DNA of 23,054 nt, from positions 1 through 23,054 of the forward strand of contig CAMPIP010000014.1 of the NCBI GenBank assembly GCA_946886425.1, written 5' to 3'. The stretch comes from an uncultured Actinomycetes bacterium (GTDB lineage: Bacteria > Actinomycetota > Thermoleophilia > Solirubrobacterales > 70-9). This document shows, one piece after another, positions 16,314-23,054 of this stretch (the first letter of the stretch is position 1; every line of letters begins with the position of its first letter). Below the pieces are notes generated by a model, which was not told where the DNA came from, searched no databases, and was given only the letters and a program-made list of their open reading frames with translations. Both the position numbers and the translations under genes were made by a program.

Positions 16314-16942
16314 CCGCCGCCGGTGCGACGATTGCCCGCGTGGCGGGCGCGCGTACCCCTTACCCCGAGGCTGCCCGGGAGCTGCTCCGGCAGACCCTGT
16401 TCGGCGCTGCTCGCGACCAGCTCGAGCAGAGCGCCTGGTCGGAAATCACGATGTCCGACATCGCCGCCGCGGCCGGGGTCAGCCGCCAGACCCTCTACAA
16501 GGAGTTCGGCAACCGCAACGAGTTCGGCCTCGCCTTCGTGATCCACGAGGGCGAGCGCTTCCTCGACGACGTCGAGGCGGCCGTCAAGCAGCACCTCGAC
16601 GACCCGCGGGCGGCGGTCGGCGCCGCCCTCGAGCTCTTCCTCCGCACCGCGGGCGAGGACCCGCTGATCCGGATCCTGCTCAGCGACGACGGCACCGGCG
16701 GCATGCTGCCCTTCGTCACCACCCAGGGAATGCCGGTCGTCGCCTGGGCCACTGCGCGCCTGGCGGCGACGATCGAGGAGGGCTGGCCACAGGCCAGCGA
16801 CGCCGACGTCCGCCTGCTCGCCGAGTCGCTGGTGCGGCTGGCGATCAGCTACATCACGGCGCCGAGCGAGTCGCCCGAGGCGACCGCGGCCTCGGTCGCC
16901 GACCTGCTCGGCCCGTTCATCGACCACGCCCTCGGCACTTAG
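16310..16942 (+). CDS. TetR-family transcriptional regulator
   Basis: The product has 210 residues. The N-terminal DNA-binding domain is clear: helix LFGAARDQLEQSAW, then EITMSDIAAAAGVSRQTLYKEFGNRNEFGLAF (about residues 45-76), a textbook TetR helix-turn-helix. The C-terminal helical domain would bind an inducer and dimerise. Genomic coupling to alkB and rubredoxin makes it the likely regulator of the cassette through the palindrome at 14864-14892, in which case it would also control its own expression. The inducer could be an alkane, alkanol or fatty acid, which is inference. Its stop overlaps the stop of the convergent GMC gene by 4 bp. Confidence 0.92.
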   Translation: MTAAGATIARVAGARTPYPEAARELLRQTLFGAARDQLEQSAWSEITMSDIAAAAGVSRQTLYKEFGNRNEFGLAFVIHEGERFLDDVEAAVKQHLDDPRAAVGAALELFLRTAGEDPLIRILLSDDGTGGMLPFVTTQGMPVVAWATARLAATIEEGWPQASDADVRLLAESLVRLAISYITAPSESPEATAASVADLLGPFIDHALGT

Positions 16943-18516
16943 GCCGGCTGCTCGGCGGCGCCCGCCCGCAACGGCGCCTCGCCCTTGATCAGGTCGGCGG
17001 CGCGCTCGGCGATCGCGATCACGGGGGCGTTGGTGTTGCCGCGCGGCACCGTCGGGATCACCGAGGCGTCGACCACGCGCAGCGCCTCCAGGCCCTCGAT
17101 CCGCAGCTCGGCGTCGACCACCGAGCCGATCGCGCAGGTCCCGACCGGGTGGTAGATCGGGAAGGTGGTGCGGGCGACGTGGGCGCGGATGTCGTCGTCG
17201 GAGTCGCTGGCCGGGCCGGTGTGGGGCTCGGCGCAGTAGGGGCGCATCGCCGGCTGGGCGCAGATCTCGCGGGCCAGCCGGACGGCGGCGATCGCCCGGG
17301 CCATGTCGTCCTCCTCGGCGTAGAAGCCGTTGCGGACGACCGGCTTCGCGGTCGGGTCCTTGGAGGCGAGCCGGACCGAGCCGCGGCCGCGCGGGGTGAG
17401 CAGGCAGGGGGAGACCCAGACGCCGTGGGCCTCGGGGTCGCCGAGCCCCTCTTCGACGATCTGCAGCGCCGCGACGTGGAACTGCGTGTCCGGCGCCTCG
17501 GCACCGGCCTCGACCCGGGCGAAGCCGCCCGACTCGGCGAGGTTGGAGGCGAAGGGACCGGTCTGGGAGGCGGCGAACTCCTCCATCGCCGCCGGCTCCA
17601 GGGCCAGCAGCAGGCTCTCCGGCTCCGGCGTCGTCCAGACTTCGTAGCTGGCCGGGTGGTCGCTGAGGTTCTCGCCGACTGCCGGCTGGTCGAGCAGCAC
17701 CTCGACTTCGCGCATCGCCAGGTGCTCGGCCGGGCCGACGCCGGAGAGCATCAGCAGCTGCGGCGAGTTGTAGGCGCCGCCGCAGAGAATCACCTCGCGC
17801 TCGGCCCGCAGCTCCTGCGCCTGGCCGAGCTGGCTGGCCTCGACACCGACCGCGCGCTTGCCCTCGAAGAGGATCCGGTCGACCCGCATGTACGGCATCA
17901 CGGTCAGGTTCGGCCGCTCGATCGCCGGGTGCAGGTAGGCGACGGCGGCGCTGGCCCGCAGGCCGCCGCGCTGGGTCAGCTGGTACATCCCGACCCCGTC
18001 CTGCTCGGCGCCGTTGAAGTCCTCGTTGCGGGGCAGGCCGGCTTCGACCCCGGCCTCGACGAAGGCGGGGGTGATGCGGTTGCCGGAGCGCTGGTCGGAG
18101 ACCGGTAGCGGCCCCCCAACCGCGTGCCACTCGGAGGCGCCGCGCTCATTGTCCTCGGCGCGCAGGAAGTACGGGAAGAGGTCGTCCCAGCCCCATCCAG
18201 GGAGATTCCAGCCGTCGTAGTCGGCCCGGTTGCCGCGGATGTAGATCATCGCGTTGACCGAGGAGGAGCCGCCAAGGACGCGGCCGCGGGGGAGGGGGAG
18301 GCGGCGGTAGTCGCAGCGCGGTTCCGGTGCCGAGTCATAGTCCCAGTCGACCTCGGTCCGGGCCAGCTTCAGGTAGCCGAGCGGGACGTGGACGTTCTCG
18401 TTGACGTCCGGGGGCCCCGCCTCCAGAAGCAGCACGCTGGTGTCCGGGTCCTCGGAGAGACGCGCCGCCAGCACGCACCCGGCCGAGCCCGCTCCGACGA
18501 TCACGTAGTCGTACAT
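16939..18516 (-). CDS. GMC-family FAD-dependent alcohol dehydrogenase/choline-dehydrogenase-like
   Basis: The product has 525 residues, the normal length for the family. It has the FAD-binding GAGSAG (8-13), LLLEAG, the GMC signature around GRVLGGSSSVNAMIYIRG (about 78-95), the second signature GGAYNSPQLLMLSGVGP, and the catalytic end with His456 in YHPVGTCAIG and Asn496 in RGNTNAPVIAIAERAADLI. Related enzymes such as AlkJ oxidise medium-chain alcohols and feed electrons to the respiratory chain; others act on choline. Lying tail to tail with the alkane hydroxylase cassette, it is a good candidate for oxidising the alkanol product. The start ATG has a strong GAGGAGGAGG upstream on the minus strand (18522-18533). 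Confidence 0.9.
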   Translation of the reverse strand: MYDYVIVGAGSAGCVLAARLSEDPDTSVLLLEAGPPDVNENVHVPLGYLKLARTEVDWDYDSAPEPRCDYRRLPLPRGRVLGGSSSVNAMIYIRGNRADYDGWNLPGWGWDDLFPYFLRAEDNERGASEWHAVGGPLPVSDQRSGNRITPAFVEAGVEAGLPRNEDFNGAEQDGVGMYQLTQRGGLRASAAVAYLHPAIERPNLTVMPYMRVDRILFEGKRAVGVEASQLGQAQELRAEREVILCGGAYNSPQLLMLSGVGPAEHLAMREVEVLLDQPAVGENLSDHPASYEVWTTPEPESLLLALEPAAMEEFAASQTGPFASNLAESGGFARVEAGAEAPDTQFHVAALQIVEEGLGDPEAHGVWVSPCLLTPRGRGSVRLASKDPTAKPVVRNGFYAEEDDMARAIAAVRLAREICAQPAMRPYCAEPHTGPASDSDDDIRAHVARTTFPIYHPVGTCAIGSVVDAELRIEGLEALRVVDASVIPTVPRGNTNAPVIAIAERAADLIKGEAPLRAGAAEQPA

Positions 18517-18660
18517 CGGGGACCTCCTCCTCGTTCGCGCCGGCCGTTCCCATGTGGCCGCTCCGAAAGAGCCTAGCTCGGCCCTGGCCGCCTGGCCAGT
18601 CGCATTCGCGGTCAGAAAACGCCCCTATAGGGACCTCAATCGTTCGGTTACGCTGGCGGT
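18517..18660. promoter_or_regulatory. divergent intergenic region between the GMC and PdxH-like genes
   Basis: This 144-bp stretch must hold both divergent promoters. It contains the palindrome CCCTATAGGG (18623-18632), which offers TATAGG-like -10 hexamers on both strands. It also contains TACGCT (18649-18654), 6 nt before the GTG of the plus-strand gene, which fits a leaderless start. The GMC gene's ribosome-binding site is at 18522-18533. Confidence 0.4.
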
Positions 18661-19239
18661 GTGGCCGGCGAGCACCCCCTGCGTGCGCTGGAAGCCTGGA
18701 TCGAGGAGGCGCGGGCGGAGGGGCTGGCGCAGCCGGCCTCGGTCGCCTTCGTGACGGTCTCGCCCGACGGCCAGCCCTCGGCGCGGACGGTGAACCTGAA
18801 GCGGTTCGAGCCGGAGGCGCTGCTCTTCACCTCGGCGCTCTGGACCCGCAAGGCGCGCGACGTCGAGGCCGACCCGCGGGTCTCGCTGCTCTTCCACTGG
18901 CCCTCGCTGGGCCGCCAGGTGCACGTTGCCGGCGAGGCCGAGCTCGCCGACCGCGCCCTCGCCGCCGAGCTGTTCGAGGAGCGCGACCCGCTGCATCGCT
19001 TCCAGACCGTCGTCTCCCGCCAGGGCGAGCCGATCGAGAGCCTCGAGCCGCTGCGCGACCGCCTCGCCCACCTGGCCCAGGTCCAGGAGTCGCCGCCGGC
19101 CTGTCCGGAGGACTGGGGGGCGCTGCGGGTGCGGCCGCGGATCGTCGAGCTCTGGGAGGAAGCGCCGGACCGCCTCCACGAGCGGCGGCTCTTCGAGCGC
19201 GACGGCGAGGGCTGGTCGCTGACGCTGCTCTCGCCCTAG
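18661..19239 (+). CDS. pdxH: PdxH/PhzG-like FMN flavoprotein (pyridoxamine-phosphate-oxidase family)
   Basis: The product has 192 residues, close to the usual length. The family line is plain: SARTVNLKRFEPEALLFTS, then TRKARDVEADPRVSLLFHWPSLGRQVHVAG, and in the C-terminal domain EDWGALRVRPRIVELWE and RLHERRLFER. PdxH oxidises pyridoxine or pyridoxamine phosphate to the active vitamin B6 coenzyme, using FMN and O2. The arginine and histidine of RLH and the lysine in NLKRF are kept. However, against E. coli PdxH as I recall it, the phosphate-binding tyrosine and serine of the KYF-x-SRP-x-x-S segment become Leu and His (ELFEERDPLH). It may therefore be a divergent PdxH or a related flavoprotein with another substrate. 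Its TAG shares bases with the stop of the convergent gene. Confidence 0.75.
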   Translation: MAGEHPLRALEAWIEEARAEGLAQPASVAFVTVSPDGQPSARTVNLKRFEPEALLFTSALWTRKARDVEADPRVSLLFHWPSLGRQVHVAGEAELADRALAAELFEERDPLHRFQTVVSRQGEPIESLEPLRDRLAHLAQVQESPPACPEDWGALRVRPRIVELWEEAPDRLHERRLFERDGEGWSLTLLSP

Positions 19240-20225
19240 CGGGCCAGGGCGGCGCCCAGCTTCGGCAGCACCTCGCGGCCGTAGACGTCGATAGCCGCGT
19301 GCGGGTCGGCGCCGGAATTGTTCATCAGGGCGACGCTGGTGGCGCCCATCCGTTCGACCTCGCGGATCCGCTCGGCGTGCTCGCCGGGGTCGGCGGAGAT
19401 GATCATCGCCTCGCGCAGGTCCTCGTCGCTGACCTGCTCCTTGCCGCGCTCCTGCATCGCCGCCGGGTCGTGCCAGTCCTCGACGTAGAACTCCTGCGGC
19501 TGCGAGCCCTTCCAGGGGCGGGCGCCCTCCAGGGCGGCGGCGTCGTCCCGGGCCCAGGAGAAGGCGGCCTGGAGGACGATCTCGCCCGGCTCGCGGCCGG
19601 CGTCCTCGGCGCCGGCACGGTAGGCCTCGATCACTTCCGGGGCCGATTCGGGATCGGCGAGCGTCCAGACGCCGTCGGCGAGGCGTCCCGCGATCCGGGC
19701 CGAGCGGGGCCCGAAGGCGGAGACGTAGATCGGCGGGCGGCGGTCCGGCAGGGTGTGGAGCTTGGCCCCGTCGGTGGCGAAGTGCTCGCCTCGCTCGCTC
19801 AATTCCTCGCCCTCGAAGAGCGCCAAGATGATCTTCAGCGCCTCCTCCATGCGCTCGACCTGCTGGCCCACCGGCGGCCACCTAGCGCCGAGCGGCGACT
19901 CGTTCAGGGACTCGCCGGAACCGAAGCCGAGGAACGGGCGGCCGGGGAACATCTCCTCCAGCGTCGACCAGGCCTGGGCGATCAGGACCGGGTGGTAGCG
20001 CGGCCCCGGCGGCGTCACCCCGGTCCCAAGCGCGACCCGCTCGGTGACGGCACCGGCGGCGCCGAGCCAGACCCAGGCGTTGCCGGACTCGCCGCCGTCC
20101 CACCAGGGCTGGAGGTGGTCGCTGCAGCCGACCCCGTCAAAGCCGGCCCGCTCCGCCTCGATCGCCTGCCGCAGCAGGTCCGAGGGCCGGAACTGCTCGT
20201 GGGCGCAGAAGTGGAAGTAGCGCAT
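19236..20225 (-). CDS. F420-dependent LLM-class oxidoreductase, FGD-like
   Basis: From the ATG at 20225 the product has 329 residues; the open frame to 20288 adds a segment unlike the family and is not used. It resembles F420-dependent glucose-6-phosphate dehydrogenase: HEQF (9-12), SDHLQPW (35-41), LGTGVTPPGPRYHPVLIAQAWSTLEEMFPGR and GFGSGESLNE (100-109). The residues matching the catalytic Glu13, His40 and Trp44 of the mycobacterial enzyme are Glu10, His37 and Trp41. Coenzyme F420 use is expected from the family. The sugar-phosphate substrate is not assured, since many members act on other alcohols. It lies 66 bp downstream of the HDAC-like gene on the same strand, so an operon is possible. 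Confidence 0.85.
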   Translation of the reverse strand: MRYFHFCAHEQFRPSDLLRQAIEAERAGFDGVGCSDHLQPWWDGGESGNAWVWLGAAGAVTERVALGTGVTPPGPRYHPVLIAQAWSTLEEMFPGRPFLGFGSGESLNESPLGARWPPVGQQVERMEEALKIILALFEGEELSERGEHFATDGAKLHTLPDRRPPIYVSAFGPRSARIAGRLADGVWTLADPESAPEVIEAYRAGAEDAGREPGEIVLQAAFSWARDDAAALEGARPWKGSQPQEFYVEDWHDPAAMQERGKEQVSDEDLREAMIISADPGEHAERIREVERMGATSVALMNNSGADPHAAIDVYGREVLPKLGAALAR

Positions 20226-20291
20226 GGCCCTGCGGCTACCCAGGCACAGGCGGGACCGAAACAGGACGCCGGGCGCGGCCCCGGTCACGCC

Positions 20292-21305
20292 TCAGAGTGG
20301 CCAGAAGCGGCTCACCTCGGCGGCCGCGCCCGGGGTCAGCTCGTGCTCGGCCGGCACCGAGACCGCCTCGCCGTCGCCGGCCAGGGCAGCCATCGTCGCC
20401 GCGACCGAGGCGGCCAGGGCAGCCGGTTCGTAGCCGCCCTCCAGCACCGCGCCGATCGGCACCCCGCTCGCCCGGGCCAGGTCACGGACCTGGCATGCCA
20501 TCCGCGCGAATGAGCTGGCCTCCAGCCGGCAGTCGGCGAGCGGGTCGGCACGGTGGGCGTCGAACCCGGCCGAGATCAGGATCAGGTCGGGAGCGAAGCT
20601 CGTCGCGACAGGCAGGACGACGTGCTCCAGCAGCGAGAGCCAGATCTCGTCCCCTGCACCGGCCGGGACCGGCAGGTTGATCGTGTACCCCTCGCCCTCA
20701 CCGATCCCGAAGTCCTCGGCGGCCCCGGTCCCCGGGTAGATCCGGCCCTGGTGGATGCTGACGAAGAGCACGTCCGCCCGCTCGCGGAAAGCGGCGGCGG
20801 TCCCGTTGCCGTGATGCACGTCCCAGTCGAGCACGAAGACCCGCTCGGCCCCGAGCTCCTCGATCGCCAGCGCCGCCGCGACCGCGATGCTGTTGAAGAG
20901 ACAGAAACCCATGGCCCGGTCAGGCTCGGCGTGGTGCCCCGGCGGCCGCAGCCCGCAGAACCCAACCCTTGCCTCGCCCCCCAGCAGCGCCCGCACCATC
21001 GCGCAGGCGCCCCCGGCCGCGTGCAGCGCGGCCTCGTAGGAGGCCGCCACCGCATACGTGTCCCCGTCGATCGCCCCGCCACCGCCCGCACAGAGCCGCC
21101 GGACCTCGGCGACGTGCCGAGCGCTGTGCACCAGCTCCAGCTCGGCCTCGCTCGCGGCAGGCGCCTGCCGTCGCTCCCAGCCGAGCCAGTCCCGAGCCGC
21201 CAACTCCCGCTCGATGGCCACCAACCGCCCAGGCGCCTCCGGATGCCCCGGCATCACCGTCGCCGGATCGTGCGCGAGGCTGCTGGGGTGGTGGAAGTAG
21301 AGCAC
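20292..21305 (-). CDS. class II histone-deacetylase-like zinc amidohydrolase
   Basis: The product has 337 residues with every hallmark of the arginase/deacetylase fold: RPPGHHA (120-126), DWDVHHGNGT (160-169), SAGFDAHRADPL (245-256) and GGY (290-292). Predicted zinc ligands are Asp162, His164 and Asp249, with Tyr292 as the transition-state residue. Bacterial members remove acetyl groups from polyamines, lysine side chains or acetylated small molecules (acetylpolyamine amidohydrolase, AcuC types); which one cannot be told. The start is a GTG. On the minus strand TAGATT lies 7 nt before it (21313-21318), a good leaderless -10. It is divergent from vapB. Confidence 0.9.
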   Translation of the reverse strand: MLYFHHPSSLAHDPATVMPGHPEAPGRLVAIERELAARDWLGWERRQAPAASEAELELVHSARHVAEVRRLCAGGGGAIDGDTYAVAASYEAALHAAGGACAMVRALLGGEARVGFCGLRPPGHHAEPDRAMGFCLFNSIAVAAALAIEELGAERVFVLDWDVHHGNGTAAAFRERADVLFVSIHQGRIYPGTGAAEDFGIGEGEGYTINLPVPAGAGDEIWLSLLEHVVLPVATSFAPDLILISAGFDAHRADPLADCRLEASSFARMACQVRDLARASGVPIGAVLEGGYEPAALAASVAATMAALAGDGEAVSVPAEHELTPGAAAEVSRFWPL

Positions 21306-21312
21306 CGCGGAG

Positions 21313-21318
21313 AATCTA
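21313..21318 (-). promoter_or_regulatory. -10 element of the HDAC-like gene
   Basis: The minus strand reads TAGATT, ending 7 nt before the GTG start. With no ribosome-binding site in the gap, this fits a leaderless transcript. Confidence 0.5.
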
Positions 21319-21345
21319 GCCGGGGTCCGGCGCCGCCTGGTGCCG

Positions 21346-21351
21346 TACGAT
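21346..21351 (+). promoter_or_regulatory. -10 element of vapBC, deciding the vapB start
   Basis: TACGAT ends 7 nt before the ATG at 21359. The two earlier in-frame ATGs (21350, 21353) overlap or touch this element, so they would not be in a transcript started here. Confidence 0.45.
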
Positions 21352-21358
21352 GATGCGT

Positions 21359-21556
21359 ATGACCCGCACCACCGTTGATGTCGATGATCGAGCTCTCGAT
21401 GCCGCGCGGCGCGAGCTGGGGACCAAGGGCCTTAGCGAGACGGTCAACGCAGCGCTGCGCGATGCCGCTCGGCGTCGAATCCTGAAGGGGTTCGACGTGG
21501 TCCGGGACATGGATGGGACGCCGCAGGAAGTCGCGGCCGGCCGCGAGCGCGGCTGA
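21359..21556 (+). CDS. vapB: VapB-type antitoxin
   Basis: The product has 65 residues starting MTRTTVDVDDRALDAARRELG, a ribbon-helix-helix DNA-binding start typical of VapB antitoxins: a short beta strand TTVDVDD, then helices LDAARRELG and LSETVNAALRDAARRR. The C-terminal part (ILKGFDVVRDMDG...) would wrap the toxin. VapB neutralises VapC and represses the operon. I chose the third of three nearby in-frame ATGs because of the -10 element position and because family members begin in this way. It ends 5 bp before vapC. Confidence 0.85.
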   Translation: MTRTTVDVDDRALDAARRELGTKGLSETVNAALRDAARRRILKGFDVVRDMDGTPQEVAAGRERG

Positions 21557-21561
21557 GTGGC

Positions 21562-22032
21562 GTGGCCAAGCTGAAGCTGCCGCCGCTGGATCGACCGGCG
21601 CTGTTCGACACTGGCGCTTGGACGTGGGCCAGGGACCGCCGCTTCCCCGAGTTGGCGACATGGTTCAACGAGGCGGTCGAGGCGGGTCTGGTCCTGGTCT
21701 GCGATCTGGTGATTCTCGAGCTGACCCGCCTCGCGCCCAACGGGCGGCGCGCGCGTGAGGTCGCCGATCGCCTCGCGGCCTTCGAGGCACTGCCGATGCC
21801 GGTTGAGCTTTGGGCGCGGTCGAGGGAGACTCAGCTGGCCCTGGCCGCGAGCGGCGATCATCGTCGCGTTCCCCCCGCCGACCTTCTCCTCGCAAGCACC
21901 GCCGAAGTGGCTGGGGTGAGCTTGATCCACTACGACCGCGACTACGAGCGGATCGCTGCGGTCAGCGATCTCCAGCACCGGTGGCTGGTGAATGACGGAG
22001 ATCTGGCTGAAATAGCGAAAACCCCCGACTAG
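21562..22032 (+). CDS. vapC: VapC-type PIN-domain ribonuclease toxin
   Basis: The product has 156 residues with the PIN-domain acidic set: Asp16 in LFDTGAW, Glu53 in ILELTR, Asp107 in PPADLLLAS, and Asp125 or Asp127 in HYDRDYERI. VapC toxins cut specific RNAs, often tRNA or rRNA, with magnesium; the target here is unknown. All catalytic positions are present, so it should be active. The GTG start follows the vapB stop closely. Its stop codon TAG lies in the loop of the terminator hairpin. It is not related to the tRNA-Leu downstream by any visible feature other than position. Confidence 0.88.
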   Translation: MAKLKLPPLDRPALFDTGAWTWARDRRFPELATWFNEAVEAGLVLVCDLVILELTRLAPNGRRAREVADRLAAFEALPMPVELWARSRETQLALAASGDHRRVPPADLLLASTAEVAGVSLIHYDRDYERIAAVSDLQHRWLVNDGDLAEIAKTPD

Positions 22033-22043
22033 CGGGGGTTTTC
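22017..22043. terminator. bidirectional rho-independent terminator
   Basis: GAAAACCCCC (22017-22026) pairs perfectly with GGGGGTTTTC (22034-22043) around a 7-nt loop GACTAGC. The stem has a T-tract at its 3' side on both strands, so it can stop vapBC transcription from the left and tRNA-Leu transcription from the right. The vapC stop codon is in the loop. Confidence 0.85.
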
Positions 22044-22047
22044 ACAA

Positions 22048-22133
<86 letters not shown>

Positions 22134-22144
22134 GGGGGACGGCG

Positions 22145-22150
22145 ATTCTA
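22145..22150 (-). promoter_or_regulatory. -10 element of the tRNA-Leu gene
   Basis: The minus strand reads TAGAAT, 11 nt before the tRNA 5' end. It sits in the same CTAGAATCGCC string found before the tRNA-Gly gene. Confidence 0.5.
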
Positions 22151-22227
22151 GATGGTTGGGGCTTGAAGGGGCTCGGCTGGGGCGGAAGCCGCGTCTTGCG
22201 GGTATCCGGGGCAGGCGGTAGGCTTTT

Positions 22228-22241
22228 CGAACAGGTGTTCG
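22228..22241. promoter_or_regulatory. SOS box (LexA operator)
   Basis: CGAACAGGTGTTCG is a perfect CGAAC-N4-GTTCG palindrome, the LexA-binding sequence of Gram-positive bacteria and actinobacteria. It lies 40 bp before the lexA start codon and implies autoregulation. Confidence 0.88.
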
Positions 22242-22280
22242 AACGCGCCCGCACCCGGCATGGAGGAATGAAGACGAGCG

Positions 22281-22895
22281 ATGGTTGACCTGGATCTGAC
22301 CAAGCGGCAGAAGGAGATCTTCGACTTCATCGGCAAGTACGCCGCCAAGACGGGGTATCCGCCGACGGTGCGGGAGATCGGTAAAGCGGTGGGGCTGCAC
22401 TCGTCCTCGACGGTCCACGCCCATCTGGCGAATCTGGAGAAGATCGGGCTGCTGAAGCGCGATCCGTCGAAGCCGCGGGCTATCGAACTGCTCTTCGACA
22501 AGGCAAAGAAGACGATCCGCCCGGAGAACGGGTTTCCGCTTGTTGGGCAGGTCGCTGCCGGTGCTCCGATCCTCGCCGAGGAGAACATCGAGGAGTACCT
22601 CGAGATCCCCGACGTGATCGGCGGCGAGGAGGGCGACTACATCCTCCAGGTGCGCGGCGAAAGCATGAAGGACGCCGGCATCCTCGAAAGCGACTACGTG
22701 ATCGTCCGCCCGGCCGACGACGCCAACGACGGCGAGATCGTCGTCGCCCTGATCGGCGAGGAGGCCACCGTCAAGCGGTTCTTCCGCGAGAAGGACCACA
22801 TCCGGCTCCAGCCCGAAAACGAGGAAATGGAGCCGATCCTCACCACCGAGGCCCGCGTGCTGGGCAAAGTGGTCGGCGTCTTCCGCGCCGTCTGA
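22281..22895 (+). CDS. lexA: LexA repressor
   Basis: The product has 204 residues. The N-terminal winged helix-turn-helix has the standard LexA form (LTKRQKEIFDFIGKY, then TVREIGKAVGL and STVHAHLANLEKIGLL). The C-terminal S24-type domain has the self-cleavage bond Ala93-Gly94 in QVAAGAP, catalytic Ser128 in RGESMKDAGI and Lys165 in ATVKRFFRE. It represses DNA-damage genes until RecA filaments trigger its cleavage. All functional residues are present. The SOS box upstream shows control of its own gene. GGAGG at 22262-22266 is rather far (14 nt) from the ATG; an earlier ATG at 22268 is out of frame. Confidence 0.97.
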   Translation: MVDLDLTKRQKEIFDFIGKYAAKTGYPPTVREIGKAVGLHSSSTVHAHLANLEKIGLLKRDPSKPRAIELLFDKAKKTIRPENGFPLVGQVAAGAPILAEENIEEYLEIPDVIGGEEGDYILQVRGESMKDAGILESDYVIVRPADDANDGEIVVALIGEEATVKRFFREKDHIRLQPENEEMEPILTTEARVLGKVVGVFRAV

Positions 22896-22898
22896 GCG

Positions 22899-23054
22899 CT
22901 ACTTCGGCCAGCGGCCGGACTCGATCAGCTTCTTGTAGCGCCGCTGTTTGCGGCGGGCGTCCCACATCACGGCCGGCAGCAGTCGCAGGCCGAGGCGGGG
23001 GAAGAGGTCGAAGACGCGGAGCAGCGGGCCGCGCCAGCGGGGGATGACGTGGAC
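22899..23054 (-). CDS. C-terminal fragment of an unidentified protein (runs off the window)
   Basis: The minus strand stays open from the window edge to a TAG stop at 22899-22901, giving 51 residues that begin VHVIPRWRGPLLRVFDLFPR and end LIESGRWPK. The end is rich in Arg and Lys with an amphipathic hydrophobic stretch. It faintly recalls the C-termini of some short-chain dehydrogenases, but there is too little to assign a family. The stop lies 3 bp from the lexA stop, so the two genes converge tightly, as do other pairs in this window. Confidence 0.55.
   Translation of the reverse strand, partial: VHVIPRWRGPLLRVFDLFPRLGLRLLPAVMWDARRKQRRYKKLIESGRWPK

Noticed and set aside
18623..18632. CCCTATAGGG palindrome considered as a specific repressor operator.
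   Set aside because: It is only 10 bp and could be a chance overlap of two divergent -10 elements; no second copy was found to support an operator.
20226..20288. A longer FGD-like protein starting at 20288.
   Set aside because: The extra residues do not resemble the family, whose first strand begins at MRYFHF from the ATG at 20225.
16175..20513. Large open frames (about 650 codons each) opposite or across the GMC, TetR, PdxH-like and FGD-like genes.
   Set aside because: Each spans two or more real genes on other frames and shows no recognisable protein pattern.

Overview
The window is high-GC bacterial chromosome with dense gene packing, many GTG starts and an F420-type oxidoreductase. Its most distinctive genes are large secreted cysteine-rich proteins. 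An actinobacterium, probably a Thermoleophilia/Solirubrobacterales-like lineage, fits best. That placement is inference from gene content and style, not from a marker gene. I see no insertion sequence, prophage or CRISPR array.

Layout. (1) 1-826, minus strand: the truncated 5' part of a tRNA-Gly(CCC), a small NTF2/SnoaL-like protein, and an ArsR-type winged-helix regulator coupled to it. (2) 909-9804, plus strand: three consecutive genes for paralogous exported proteins of 967, 976 and 955 residues. Each is built from four divergent copies of one cysteine-bearing module and each has exactly 18 cysteines in the mature chain, in matching positions. I do not recognise a described family; this is the most interesting part of the window. 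The block ends in a strong hairpin at 9821-9861. (3) 9857-11656: a GT2 glycosyltransferase and a convergent short-chain dehydrogenase. (4) 11722-14760: ccmE and ccmF of cytochrome c maturation, then secG. CcmE has Cys/Phe where the classical haem-chaperone motif has His/Tyr, and CcmF carries a helical insert and a CcmI-like tail. (5) 14864-18516: an alkane-oxidation cassette. It holds a palindromic operator, an AlkB-type alkane hydroxylase with a His-rich N-terminus, a rubredoxin and a TetR regulator, all in overlapping reading frames, and a convergent GMC oxidoreductase suited to the alcohol product. (6) 18661-21305: a PdxH-like flavoprotein, an F420-dependent FGD-like oxidoreductase and a class II histone-deacetylase-like amidohydrolase. 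(7) 21359-22133: a VapBC toxin-antitoxin pair, a bidirectional terminator and a tRNA-Leu(GAG). (8) 22228-23054: lexA with its own SOS box, and the C-terminal end of an unidentified minus-strand gene.

How the parts work together. AlkB, rubredoxin, TetR and the GMC enzyme form a plausible inducible pathway from alkane to alkanol to aldehyde. CcmE and CcmF belong to haem delivery for c-type cytochromes. The three exported proteins look like cell-surface or wall components: they have signal peptides, no visible LPXTG signal, even cysteine counts that would suit disulfides, and strongly basic C-termini. Several genes (secG, the GT2 gene, the HDAC-like gene, vapB, pdxH, perhaps the SDR) have a TAnnnT-like -10 element only 6-8 nt before the start codon, which suggests leaderless transcripts are common in this genome.
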